Below, one piece after another: positions 34,043 through 41,013 of a stretch of 54,375 nucleotides of DNA; the stretch's first letter is position 1, and each line of letters starts with the position of its first letter. The position numbers and the translations under genes were made by a program. The notes beneath the pieces are model-generated. The model was not told the origin of the DNA. It did no database searches and saw only the letters and a program-made list of their open reading frames with translations. This DNA comes from JBBQDZ01 sp038237515 (GTDB lineage: Bacteria; Actinomycetota; Thermoleophilia; Gaiellales; Gaiellaceae). Location: assembly GCA_038237515.1 (NCBI GenBank), contig JBBRYP010000023.1, forward strand, positions 1-54,375, read 5' to 3'.

Positions 34043-35173
34043 GTGGAGAAGATCAGCCTTGCACAGCTGCGCCGCTTCGTGGTCTCCCGGCAAGGCTTCT
34101 CGGCACGTTTCCGCCGGTCGGGCCTCGAGGAGGTCGAGGCGGAGATCCGGCGCCTCTCGGCGGTTCAGCTCGACTCGATCACCACCGTCGGGCGCAGCCA
34201 TCGTATCGCGCTCACTTCGCGAATCGGCGCCTACCCCGAGGAGGCGATCTCGGAGCTCCTGCGAGCGGGCCGCATCTTCGAGTACTGGGCCCACGAGGGC
34301 TGCTTCCTGCCAATCGAGCTCTACCCGTTGTTCCGCCGCAAGATGGCCGTCGGCGGCCGCTGGGGCTCCTACGTCCGGGCACTCCGCGACCACGGTGAGC
34401 TCGTGCCGGTGATCCTGGCCCAGATCCGCGAGCACGGCCCGCAGGGAGCGCGCCACTTCGGCGGCGCCGGCGGGGGCATGTGGGACTGGAAACCCGAGAA
34501 GCGGGTGCTCGAGGCCCTCTGGGATCGCGGCGAGCTCGCGATCTGCGGGCGCCCGGGATTCCAGCGCCTCTACGACCTGACCGAGCGCGTCGTCCCCCGC
34601 AGGTGGCTCGACGCGGACGTTCCCGAGGAGGACGAGTACCTGCGCCGACTCGCCGAGGTCGCCGTCCGCGGCCGCGGAGCGCTCACCGACGGGGGCATCG
34701 TCGAGCACTGGCGCCTGCGTGGTGGAGTGAAGACGATCCGGCCTCACGTGGACGCGCTCGTGGCCGCAGGCGTCCTGCGCACCCTGCAGCCGGACGACGG
34801 CGGTCCGCGGGTCCTCGTCGGCGTAGACGCCGAGCTCGACGGCCGGTCGCGCGGCGGCGTTCTCCTCTCCCCGTTCGACAACCTCCTCTGGGACCGCGCG
34901 TTCGCCGATCGCGTGTTCGGCTTCCGCCACGTGATCGAGGTCTACAAGCGCGAGCACGAGCGGCTCTACGGGTACTACGTGCTTCCCTTCCTCCTCGACG
35001 ACCGGTTCGTCGGCCGCGTCGATCTGAAGAGCGAGCGCGCCGATGGGCTCCTTCGCGTGCGTGCACTCCACCTGGAGCCCGGCATCCGGCGCACGAAGCG
35101 TCTCGAGAACGAGCTCGAGGGGGCGCTCGTGCGCCTCCAGCGCTACCTGGGGCTCGAGCGGGTCGCGCGTTGA
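34043..35173 (+). CDS. YcaQ/AlkX-like winged-helix DNA glycosylase (HTH_42), first paralogue
   Basis: A 376-residue protein. 'LAQLRRFVVSRQGF' opens the family, and 'LSAVQLDSITTVGRSHRIALTSRIG' contains Gln42-Leu43-Asp44, matching the catalytic Q-hydrophobic-D motif of YcaQ-type interstrand-crosslink glycosylases. 'FEYWAHEGCFLPIELYPLFR', 'LLSPFDNLLWDR' and 'YVLPFLLDDRFVGRVDLKSERADGLLRV' are the other family blocks. It should excise alkylated bases or unhook crosslinks. I chose GTG 34043; a TTG at 34031 is an alternative. It overlaps the next, paralogous gene by four bases (TTGA). Confidence 0.88.
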   Translation: MEKISLAQLRRFVVSRQGFSARFRRSGLEEVEAEIRRLSAVQLDSITTVGRSHRIALTSRIGAYPEEAISELLRAGRIFEYWAHEGCFLPIELYPLFRRKMAVGGRWGSYVRALRDHGELVPVILAQIREHGPQGARHFGGAGGGMWDWKPEKRVLEALWDRGELAICGRPGFQRLYDLTERVVPRRWLDADVPEEDEYLRRLAEVAVRGRGALTDGGIVEHWRLRGGVKTIRPHVDALVAAGVLRTLQPDDGGPRVLVGVDAELDGRSRGGVLLSPFDNLLWDRAFADRVFGFRHVIEVYKREHERLYGYYVLPFLLDDRFVGRVDLKSERADGLLRVRALHLEPGIRRTKRLENELEGALVRLQRYLGLERVAR

Positions 35174-36234
35174 TCGAGCTGACGGCCGCACAGGCTCGCC
35201 GCGTCGCCGTCCGCTCGCAACTCCTGGACGGATCCGCCTCCGGCATCCGGGGGTCGCTCAGGCAGCTCAGCCTCCTCCAGCTCGACCCAACGGCAAGGGT
35301 CGTCCCCAGCCACCTGCTCGTCCTCTGGAGCCGGCTCGGGCGCTTCGACCGCACCGAGCTCGACCGGCTGCTCTGGCACGACCGGGCGCTCTTCGAGTGG
35401 AACGCCTTCCTCTACCCGATCGAGGACCTGCCCGCGTATCGCTCGCGTATGCGCCGGTTCCCGATCGGCGACGGTGTGTGGCCGCGTCGTGCGCGGGCCT
35501 GGATGAGAGCGAACGCGTCGTTCCGGCGCTACATCCTCCGCGAGCTCGAGAGCCGCGGGCCTCTCCTTTCCCGCGACCTCGAGGACCGGGCGCGCGTGCC
35601 CTGGCCCTCGAGCGGCTGGACCGGCGACCGCAACCTCAGCGAGATGCTCGAGTTCATGCTCGCGCGCGGCGACCTCGCCGTCGTCGGTAGGCGAACCGGC
35701 CAGCGCCTCTGGGACCTTGCGACCCGCTGGTACCCGCCAGGCGAGACCCTGCCGGCGCGAGAGGCCGATGCCTTCCTCGCGGAACGCCGGCTGCGCTCGC
35801 TCGGCATCTGCCGCAGAGGTCCCGGCCTGCCGGCGAGGGTGGAGGGCGTGCCGGGAACGTGGCGGATCCACCCGGACGCGCTAGCGCTCGGCGGGAAGCC
35901 CGTCCCGCAGCGGACGGCGCTGCTCTCCCCCTTCGACCGGTTGATCCACGACCGAAATCGAACGGAGGCTCTGTTCCGGTTCCACTACCGGATGGAGATC
36001 TACGTGCCGCGCGCGCAGCGTCGCTACGGCTACTTCGTGCTGCCCATCCTGCGAGGGGATCGGCTGGTCGGGCGGATCGACCCCGAGTACGACCGGCGCT
36101 CCCGGGTGCTCCGCGTGAACGCGGTGCACTGGGAGCCGCACGCGCGGGAGGTGCCGCTCGAGCGCCCGCTACTGAACCTGGCGCGCTTCCTCGGCGCGGA
36201 GCGCGTCGAGCCGCTGCCTCAGGCGGTGCGGTGA
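35170..36234 (+). CDS. YcaQ/AlkX-like winged-helix DNA glycosylase (HTH_42), second paralogue
   Basis: A 354-residue paralogue of the preceding gene. 'LSLLQLDPTARVVPSHLLVLWSR' carries the Gln37-Leu38-Asp39 catalytic motif. 'LFEWNAFLYPIEDLPAYRSRMRRF', 'LLSPFDRLIHDRNRTEALFRFHYRMEIYVP' and 'YFVLPILRGDRLVGRIDPEYDRRSRVLRV' follow the family order. The TTG start lies in a TTGA overlap. The two proteins differ strongly outside the motifs, so they probably recognise different lesions. The TGA stop is immediately followed by foldback copy D. Confidence 0.88.
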   Translation: MIELTAAQARRVAVRSQLLDGSASGIRGSLRQLSLLQLDPTARVVPSHLLVLWSRLGRFDRTELDRLLWHDRALFEWNAFLYPIEDLPAYRSRMRRFPIGDGVWPRRARAWMRANASFRRYILRELESRGPLLSRDLEDRARVPWPSSGWTGDRNLSEMLEFMLARGDLAVVGRRTGQRLWDLATRWYPPGETLPAREADAFLAERRLRSLGICRRGPGLPARVEGVPGTWRIHPDALALGGKPVPQRTALLSPFDRLIHDRNRTEALFRFHYRMEIYVPRAQRRYGYFVLPILRGDRLVGRIDPEYDRRSRVLRVNAVHWEPHAREVPLERPLLNLARFLGAERVEPLPQAVR

Positions 36235-36396
36235 GGACCTGTCCGGGAGATGGCCCACGGTGGATGACACGCTGCACGGGTCTCGAGGCAAGGGCGCAGG
36301 GAGCGTCGATAGGGGAAATCGGCGCGACCCCGAGGACGCGGGCCTCGAGGCGCGTGACGCCTGTCAGTCGCCCTGGTTCACTTTTTGGACAGGCCC
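36235..36396 (-). mobile_element. Foldback MITE-like element, copy D (diverged)
   Basis: 162 bp, same orientation as copy B but the most diverged of the four. The CTTTTTGGACAGGCCC terminus and the GGTGGATGACACGC and GAGGCAAGGGCGCAGGGAGCGTCGATA blocks are kept. The central GATATGC dyad is lost. No clear target duplication remains (GTGA left, GGCC right). It begins directly after the stop of the YcaQ paralogue, and its other end supplies the last codons of a small minus-strand gene. Confidence 0.8.
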
Positions 36397-36534
36397 GGCC
36401 GCCTGCTTCGCGCGCCATTCCCGCTCGGCGCGGCCCCCTGCCAGCTCGCGGAGGTTCCGGATCGTCTCGTCGACGTGCCGGTCCCAGGCCCGCCTCTCCT
36501 CGTCACTGCCCCAGATCCTCTTCCTCTTCCCCAT
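36364..36534 (-). CDS. Small basic protein whose C-terminus reads into foldback copy D
   Basis: A 56-residue ORF. The first 46 residues ('MGKRKRIWGSDEERRAWDRH', '...DETIRNLRELAGG...') look like a real, charged helical protein. The last ~10 (GPVQKVNQGD) are encoded by the end of the foldback element, so the original C-terminus was probably replaced when the element inserted. The ATG lies inside the upstream 43-residue ORF in another frame (32-base overlap). Function unknown. Confidence 0.5.
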   Translation of the reverse strand: MGKRKRIWGSDEERRAWDRHVDETIRNLRELAGGRAEREWRAKQAAGPVQKVNQGD

Positions 36535-36634
36535 CCTCGAGCGCCCTCCTGATCGACTTCAGCTCCGTCACGATGTCGGCCAGGGCAATCAGGATCGCCG
36601 TGACCTCCTCACGGTAGAGAAGCGGCTCCTCCAT
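36503..36634 (-). CDS. Small acidic helical protein of unknown function
   Basis: A 43-residue ORF: 'MEEPLLYREEVTAILIALAD' followed by 'IVTELKSIRRALEDGEEEED'. Regular spacing of Ile/Leu/Ala predicts a single amphipathic helix, ending in a Glu/Asp cluster. It starts at ATG 36634 and overlaps the following basic small ORF by 32 bases. The acidic/basic pairing and the overlap suggest that the two may be made together, which is inference. Confidence 0.5.
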   Translation of the reverse strand: MEEPLLYREEVTAILIALADIVTELKSIRRALEDGEEEEDLGQ

Positions 36635-36706
36635 CGCAAGAATCGTTGCGCGGCAGGGCTGCCTGCGCCAAGACGCAGTTCCGGACCTGCCCGGTAGCAT
36701 CGCGGC

Positions 36707-37858
36707 GTGGACTTCGAGACGCGAGCGATCCACGAGGGGCAGGAGCCCGACCCGGCGACCGGCGCGGTTACCGTGCCGATCTACCAGACCTCCACCTACG
36801 TGCAGGAGGCGGTCGGGGAGAACAAGGGCTACGACTACTCGCGCGTCGCGAACCCGACCCGGACGGCCTTGCAGCTCTGCCTGGCCTCGCTCGAGGGCGC
36901 GGAGCACGGCGTCGCCTTCTCCTCGGGCCTCGGCGCGACGACGACGCTGATGCACCTCGTCAACCCCGGCGACCGGATCGTCTGCGTCAACGACGTCTAC
37001 GGCGGCGTCTACCGGATGTTCTCGCAGGTCTACGAGCCGAAGGGCTATCGCTTCGAGTTCCTGACGCCCGAGCAGATCAACTGGGGCCTTCACGAGCAGC
37101 TCGACGAGGGGACGCGGCTCGTCTGGCTCGAGACGCCGACGAACCCGCTGCTGAACCTGATCGACATCCGGGCGGCGGCCGAGGCGGCGCACGCCGTCGG
37201 CGCGGTCGTCGTCGTCGACAACACGTTCGCGACGCCCTACCTCCAGCGCCCGCTCGAGCTCGGCGCCGACGTGGTCGTCCACTCCACAACCAAGTACCTG
37301 GGGGGTCACTCGGACGTGATCGGCGGCTTCGCCGCGACGAACGACCCGACGATCGCCGAGCGGCTGACGTTCCTGCAGAAGTCGCTCGGGGCCGTGCCCG
37401 GCCCGTTCGACTCCTGGCTCGTGCTGCGCGGGATCAAGACACTCGCGGTCCGGATGCGTCAGCACTGCGAGAACGCGCGGCGCATCGCGGCGTACCTCGA
37501 CTCCCACGAATGCGTGGAACGGGTGCTGTATCCGGGCCTTCCCTCGCACCCCGGCCACGAGATCGCCGCCCGGCAGATGCGCGACTTCGGTGGCATGGTC
37601 TCGTTCCTCGCCGCATCCGAGGAGGAGGCGGTCGATCTCGTCGCGCGTACGAAGATCTGGAAGCTCGCGGAGAGCCTCGGCGGAGTCGAGAGCCTGATCG
37701 AGCACCCGGCGCGGATGACGCACGCCTCCACCGCGGAAGGCCCGACCGCCGCGCCGCGGAACCTCGTGCGCCTCTCGGTCGGGATCGAGTCGGTCGACGA
37801 CCTGCTCGCAGACCTCGAGGCGGCGCTCGTTCGCTCCGCTGCCGCCGCGGGCGCGTAG
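36707..37858 (+). CDS. Cystathionine gamma-synthase/gamma-lyase (Cys/Met metabolism PLP enzyme)
   Basis: A 383-residue PLP enzyme. 'ETRAIHEGQEPDPATGAVTVPIYQTSTYVQ' is the family N-terminus, 'GLGATTTLMHLVNPGDRIVCVNDVYGGVYRMF' the phosphate cup, 'VVVDNTFATPYLQRPLELGADVVVHSTTKYLGGHSDVIGG' the Schiff-base Lys region (~196), and 'GGVESLIEHPARMTHAS' the C-terminal landmark. MetB, MetC and gamma-lyase cannot be separated by eye. With cbs at 28287 it most simply provides the gamma-lyase step of reverse transsulfuration. GTG 36707 is the start; 72 bases separate it from the small minus-strand genes. Confidence 0.93.
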   Translation: MDFETRAIHEGQEPDPATGAVTVPIYQTSTYVQEAVGENKGYDYSRVANPTRTALQLCLASLEGAEHGVAFSSGLGATTTLMHLVNPGDRIVCVNDVYGGVYRMFSQVYEPKGYRFEFLTPEQINWGLHEQLDEGTRLVWLETPTNPLLNLIDIRAAAEAAHAVGAVVVVDNTFATPYLQRPLELGADVVVHSTTKYLGGHSDVIGGFAATNDPTIAERLTFLQKSLGAVPGPFDSWLVLRGIKTLAVRMRQHCENARRIAAYLDSHECVERVLYPGLPSHPGHEIAARQMRDFGGMVSFLAASEEEAVDLVARTKIWKLAESLGGVESLIEHPARMTHASTAEGPTAAPRNLVRLSVGIESVDDLLADLEAALVRSAAAAGA

Positions 37859-37876
37859 GCCCTCAAGGCCTTCGTT

Positions 37877-38836
37877 TTGCGCTACCGCCGGCTCGGCGAC
37901 AGCCAGCTTCAGGTCTCGGAGATCAGCCTCGGCTCGTGGCTCACCTACGGCGGCGGCATCGGTCGCGAGCAGGCGGAGGCGTGCATCGAGCGAGCCTTCG
38001 GGGTGGGCATCAACTTCATCGACACCGCGAACGTCTACGCCCGCGGCGGGGCCGAGGAGTTCCTCGGCGAGGTGCTGGCGAGCCGCGAGCGGTCGTCGTA
38101 CGTCCTCGCGACGAAGCTCTACTTCCCGATGTCGGATTCGGACCGCGGGCTCTCGCGCGCGCAGGTCGAGAAGCAGATCGACTCGTCGCTGCGACGGCTG
38201 AGGACCGACTACGTCGACCTCTACCAGTGCCATCGCTACGACGAGGCGACGCCGGTCGAGGAGACGATGGAGGCACTGAGCGCGGTCGTCCGCGCCGGCA
38301 AGGCTCGCTACATCGGCTTCAGCGAGTGGAGTCCACCGCAGATTCAGGCGGCGCTCGACCTCGTGCCGCAGGTCGAGAAGTTCGTCTCCAGCCAACCGCA
38401 GTACTCGGCGCTCTGGCGGGTTCCGGAAGCCGAGGTGATTCCGCTCTGCGCGGCGAGAGGGATCTCGCAGATCGTCTGGTCGCCGCTTGCGCAGGGGGTG
38501 CTGACGGGGAAGTACCGCTCGGGCGAGCCGCCGCCGGCCGGGACGCGGGCCGCGAGCGAGCAGATGGGCTGGGCGATGGACCGCCTACGCCGGCCGGAGG
38601 TGCTCGAGGCGGTGGAGCGACTGCGCCCGGTCGCGGAGGGCGCCGGCCTGACGCTCCCGCAGCTCGCTCTCGCCTGGGTGCTGCGCGAGCCGAACCTCGC
38701 GTCAGCGATCGTCGGCGCCTCCCAGCCGGAGCAGGTGGAGGAGAACGCCTCTGCATCGGGAGTCCAACTCGATGAGGACACGCTCAGCGCGATCGACTCG
38801 GCTCTCGGTCCCGTCGTCGTCCGCTCAACTCGATGA
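37877..38836 (+). CDS. Aldo/keto reductase, altered 3' end
   Basis: A 319-residue AKR of the voltage-gated-channel-beta/YghZ-like branch. 'MRYRRLGDSQLQVSEISLGSWLTYGG' opens it. 'NFIDTANVYARGGAEEFLGEVL' provides catalytic Asp and Tyr, 'VLATKLYF' the Lys, and 'VDLYQCHRYD' the His. 'GFSEWSPPQIQAAL', 'SPLAQGVLTGKY' and 'SAIVGASQPEQVEENA' are NADPH-site and C-terminal motifs. The TTG start is 18 bases after the previous stop. The original end was probably 'DSALGPVVVR'. A 61-62 bp tandem duplication now appends 'STR' and a new TGA. Confidence 0.9.
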   Translation: MRYRRLGDSQLQVSEISLGSWLTYGGGIGREQAEACIERAFGVGINFIDTANVYARGGAEEFLGEVLASRERSSYVLATKLYFPMSDSDRGLSRAQVEKQIDSSLRRLRTDYVDLYQCHRYDEATPVEETMEALSAVVRAGKARYIGFSEWSPPQIQAALDLVPQVEKFVSSQPQYSALWRVPEAEVIPLCAARGISQIVWSPLAQGVLTGKYRSGEPPPAGTRAASEQMGWAMDRLRRPEVLEAVERLRPVAEGAGLTLPQLALAWVLREPNLASAIVGASQPEQVEENASASGVQLDEDTLSAIDSALGPVVVRSTR

Positions 38837-38887
38837 GGACACGCCTGAGCGCGATCGACTCCGACGTCGGTCCCGTCGTCGTCCGCT
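38765..38887 (+). repeat. 61/62-bp tandem duplication of the aldo/keto reductase 3' end
   Basis: Copy 1 (38765-38825) and copy 2 (38826-38887) both run CAACTCGATGAGGACACGC ... GTCGTCGTCCGCT. Copy 2 has one extra base and a few substitutions and is followed by TAG, probably the ancestral stop. Confidence 0.88.
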
Positions 38888-38911
38888 AGCCTCTGCGGCG
38901 GCCCCCGGGCC

Positions 38912-38960
38912 GGGCGATGGGGCTCGTCCTCGACCGCCGATTGGCTGATGGCTCCTGAGA
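38912..38960 (+). promoter_or_regulatory. Fluoride riboswitch (crcB RNA motif)
   Basis: The RNA GGGCGAUGGGGCUCGUCC, CGACCGCC and GGCUGAUGGCUCCUG match in order the conserved blocks of the fluoride aptamer (GGGCGAUG-GGCCCGCCC, AACUGCC, GGGCUGAUGGCCUCU in the Thermotoga example). The GCGAUG/CGACCGCC and CUGAUGGCUCC pieces carry the pseudoknot and the ligand core. An AAAGGAG ribosome-binding site (38963-38969) and the crcB start follow directly, which is the expected arrangement for fluoride-induced expression. Confidence 0.85.
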
Positions 38961-38976
38961 CGAAAGGAGCTTCGCC

Positions 38977-39350
38977 TTGCCGACGATTCTCGGGATCGCG
39001 CTCGCAGGTTCCCTCGGCGCACTCGCCCGCTATGGCCTCGACGGACTCTTCGGCCGCCGGAGATCAAGGCTTCCCGTTCGCCACGCTCGCGATCAACCTT
39101 CAGCGGCTCGTTTCTGCTCGGAGTCGCGGTCACCGCGCTGGCGGGTCGACTCGCTTGGCCGGAGTGGCTCCGGACGAGCTCGACCCTCGGCTTCCTCGGT
39201 GCCTACACGACCTTCTCGACCCTCTCCTTCGAGAGCTACCGCCTGCTCGAGAACGGCGCCGTCGCTCTCGCGCTCGTGAACCTGCTCGGCAGCGTCGCCG
39301 CAGGCGTCGGCGCGGTCTACGCGGGGGTCGCCGTCGGCCGTGCGCTCTGA
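38977..39350 (+). pseudogene. crcB: Fluoride channel CrcB/FluC, two frameshifts
   Basis: Three consecutive frames encode one CrcB protein. Frame 1 from TTG 38977 gives 'PTILGIALAGSLGALARYGL'. Frame 2, near 39065-39100, gives 'GFPFATLAINL'. Frame 3, from about 39105 to TGA 39350, gives 'FLLGVAVTALAGRL', 'TLGFLGAYTTFSTLSFESYR' and 'ALVNLLGSVAAGVGAVYAGV'. The conserved GxxxR, 'FATLxxNxxGSFLLG' and 'GxxGxxTTFSTxxxE' motifs are all recoverable, so each step is a one-base insertion, one of them an extra T in AACCTTCAGC. Either a recent pseudogene or assembly error. Confidence 0.85.
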
Positions 39351-39719
39351 GCCGAGGCGAGGACGGGGCGCTCCGGGGGTGCGAGGGACAGTCCCGGGTA
39401 CCCGTCCGAAGAGGCCTCGGACGCGTTCCGGACGGCTGCGCCAGGAACTATGTCCGCCTAGGTCAGGGCGGTGGCGAGCGCGCCATCGGAGCCATAGACG
39501 AGGGACTGTCCCTCGGGTGCAGGGCTATGGCGGGCGCTCCACGGAGCCATGTCCGAGGACTGTCCCTAGGCCGCGCCCCATACGGACACGCCCCGCGCGC
39601 GAGCAGGGCTATGGCGAGCGCTCCATTGGAGCCATGTCCCAGGGACTGTCCCTCAGCCATGTCCCAGGGACTGTCCCTCGGCCATATCCCGTACGGGCAC
39701 GCCCGCGAGGGCGACGAGG
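39351..39719. repeat. Gene-free region with GGGACTGTCCC palindromes and ~42-bp repeats
   Basis: No gene is recognisable. The palindrome GGGAC(A/T)GTCCC occurs at 39386-39396, 39502-39512, 39642-39652 and 39667-39677, with a shortened AGGACTGTCCCT at 39556-39567. Around three of them a ~42-bp unit recurs (about 39471-39513, 39527-39567, 39611-39653): ATGGCG-GCGCTCCA, then GGAGCCAT and the palindrome. Each unit therefore carries two nested dyads. Confidence 0.75.
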
Positions 39720-40040
39720 CTAGGCTTTCCTGATCTTGACCGCCGTCCCGTAGGCGCAGATCTCCGTCCAGTTGGTCCCCATTTCAGAAGTGTCGAAGCG
39801 CATGGCGACGATCGCGTTTGCGCCCTTCGCCTCGGCTTCCTCGACCATCCGGCCGACAACCTGCTCGCGGCTCTCGACGAGCGCCTTCGTCATCCCCTTC
39901 AGCTCGCCGCCGAAGATCGACTTCAGTCCGGCCCCGAACTGGGAGCCGATGTTGCGCGAGCGGACGGTGAGGCCGAAGACCTCGCCGAGCACCTCCTCGA
40001 TCTCGTGGCCGGCAATCTCGTTCGTCGTCGCGATCAGCAT
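39720..40040 (-). CDS. YbjQ/UPF0145 family protein
   Basis: A 106-residue protein matching the YbjQ family: 'MLIATTNEIAGHEIEEVLGEVFGLTVRSRNI', then 'REQVVGRMVEEAEAKGANAIVAMRFDTSEMG' and 'TEICAYGTAVKI'. The family is a pentameric beta-rich fold, sometimes annotated as heavy-metal-binding, with no proven activity. ATG 40040 has AAAGGA at good spacing and is preferred over an upstream in-frame start. It is divergent from the MBL hydrolase with only 40 bases between start codons, so the two may share a control region. Confidence 0.88.
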   Translation of the reverse strand: MLIATTNEIAGHEIEEVLGEVFGLTVRSRNIGSQFGAGLKSIFGGELKGMTKALVESREQVVGRMVEEAEAKGANAIVAMRFDTSEMGTNWTEICAYGTAVKIRKA

Positions 40041-40080
40041 CGCGGGTCCTTTCCCTCGTGGGGCTTGCGAAGATCCTGTC

Positions 40081-40935
40081 GTGAGTCTGACCCCGATCGA
40101 CCTGCGCCACCAGGGCAACCGCGTCGTCGGCGTCTACCTGCTCGAGACGACCGAGGGGCCCGCCCTCTTCGACTGCGGCCCTGCGAGCGCGATCGGCGCG
40201 CTGGAGGAGGGGCTCGCGGAGCGCGGGGTCGGGCTCGGCGACCTCCGCCACCTCCTCCTCAGCCACATCCACCTCGACCATGCGGGCGCCGCTGGGACGC
40301 TCGTCCGCGCGAATCCTGACCTGCGAGTGCACGTCTCCGAGATCGGGGCGCCTCACCTCGTCGACCCGAGCCGCCTCGAGCGCAGCGCCCGTCGCCTCTA
40401 CGGCGAGAGCTTCGACGCCCTCTGGGGCGAGCTGGCGTCGGTTCCGGCGGAGAACATCCGGGTCGTCGGCGGCGAGGTGGTGGGCCTGCAGGCCTTCCCC
40501 ACCCCCGGTCATGCCTCCCACCACGTCTCCTACCTCGACGGCGAGGGCACGATCTACGCCGGGGACGCCGCTGGCGTGCGGATCGTTCCCGGCCGGCACG
40601 TCCAGCCGGTCTCTCCGCCGCCGGACATCGACCTCGAGGCCTGGGGGCGGACGATCGACGAGCTGGAGCGGCGATCGCCGGAACGGCTGGCGCTGATCCA
40701 CTTCGGGGTGGTGGAGGATCCCTCCGAGCACCTACCGCGTCTGCGCGAGCAGCTCGCACGGTGGTCGAGCCGGGTCGAGGGCGGCGTGACCAAGATGGAG
40801 TTCGTCGAGGCGGCGCGGCGCGACTTCGCGGAGGCGGACGACACCGGCGACGCCGACTACTACGAACGCGCGGCGCCTCTCTGGCAGTCCTACGAGGGCC
40901 TCGCCCGCTACTGGAGCAAGCGGCTGGAGGCCTAG
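40081..40935 (+). CDS. MBL-fold metallo-hydrolase
   Basis: A 284-residue metallo-beta-lactamase-fold hydrolase. His62, His64, Asp66 and His67 in 'LLLSHIHLDHAGAAG' form the metal site with 'FPTPGHASHHVSYLDG' and 'IYAGDAAGVRI'. 'RLALIHFGVVEDPSEHL' supplies the final His. The C-terminal ~60 residues ('MEFVEAARRDFAEADDTGDADYYERAAPLWQSYEGLARYW') are helical. The GTG start is used. The substrate is not evident. Confidence 0.88.
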   Translation: MSLTPIDLRHQGNRVVGVYLLETTEGPALFDCGPASAIGALEEGLAERGVGLGDLRHLLLSHIHLDHAGAAGTLVRANPDLRVHVSEIGAPHLVDPSRLERSARRLYGESFDALWGELASVPAENIRVVGGEVVGLQAFPTPGHASHHVSYLDGEGTIYAGDAAGVRIVPGRHVQPVSPPPDIDLEAWGRTIDELERRSPERLALIHFGVVEDPSEHLPRLREQLARWSSRVEGGVTKMEFVEAARRDFAEADDTGDADYYERAAPLWQSYEGLARYWSKRLEA

Positions 40936-40953
40936 GCGCCGCCTATCGGCGCC
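40935..40953 (+). terminator. Hairpin at the MBL gene stop
   Basis: GGCGCCG and CGGCGCC flank the loop CCTAT, beginning at the last base of the TAG stop. A second, weaker GC-rich dyad follows at about 40963-40989. No T-run is present, as is common in GC-rich actinobacteria. Confidence 0.45.
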
Positions 40954-41013
40954 GCCCTCAGGACGTGCGGGCTCCGCCCGTGCGTCCGTCTGCGTCGCTG
41001 GCCGTGAGAGTAG

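Noticed and set aside
32000..35191. 1063-residue ORF on the minus strand
   Set aside because: It is antisense to the ABC and YcaQ-like genes, which have clear motifs and overlapping starts; the minus frame shows none.
39340..39733. ORFs over the palindromic repeats (for example 39340-39723)
   Set aside because: Their peptides are just translations of the repeat unit (GTVPR-like), so they do not support a protein-coding gene.
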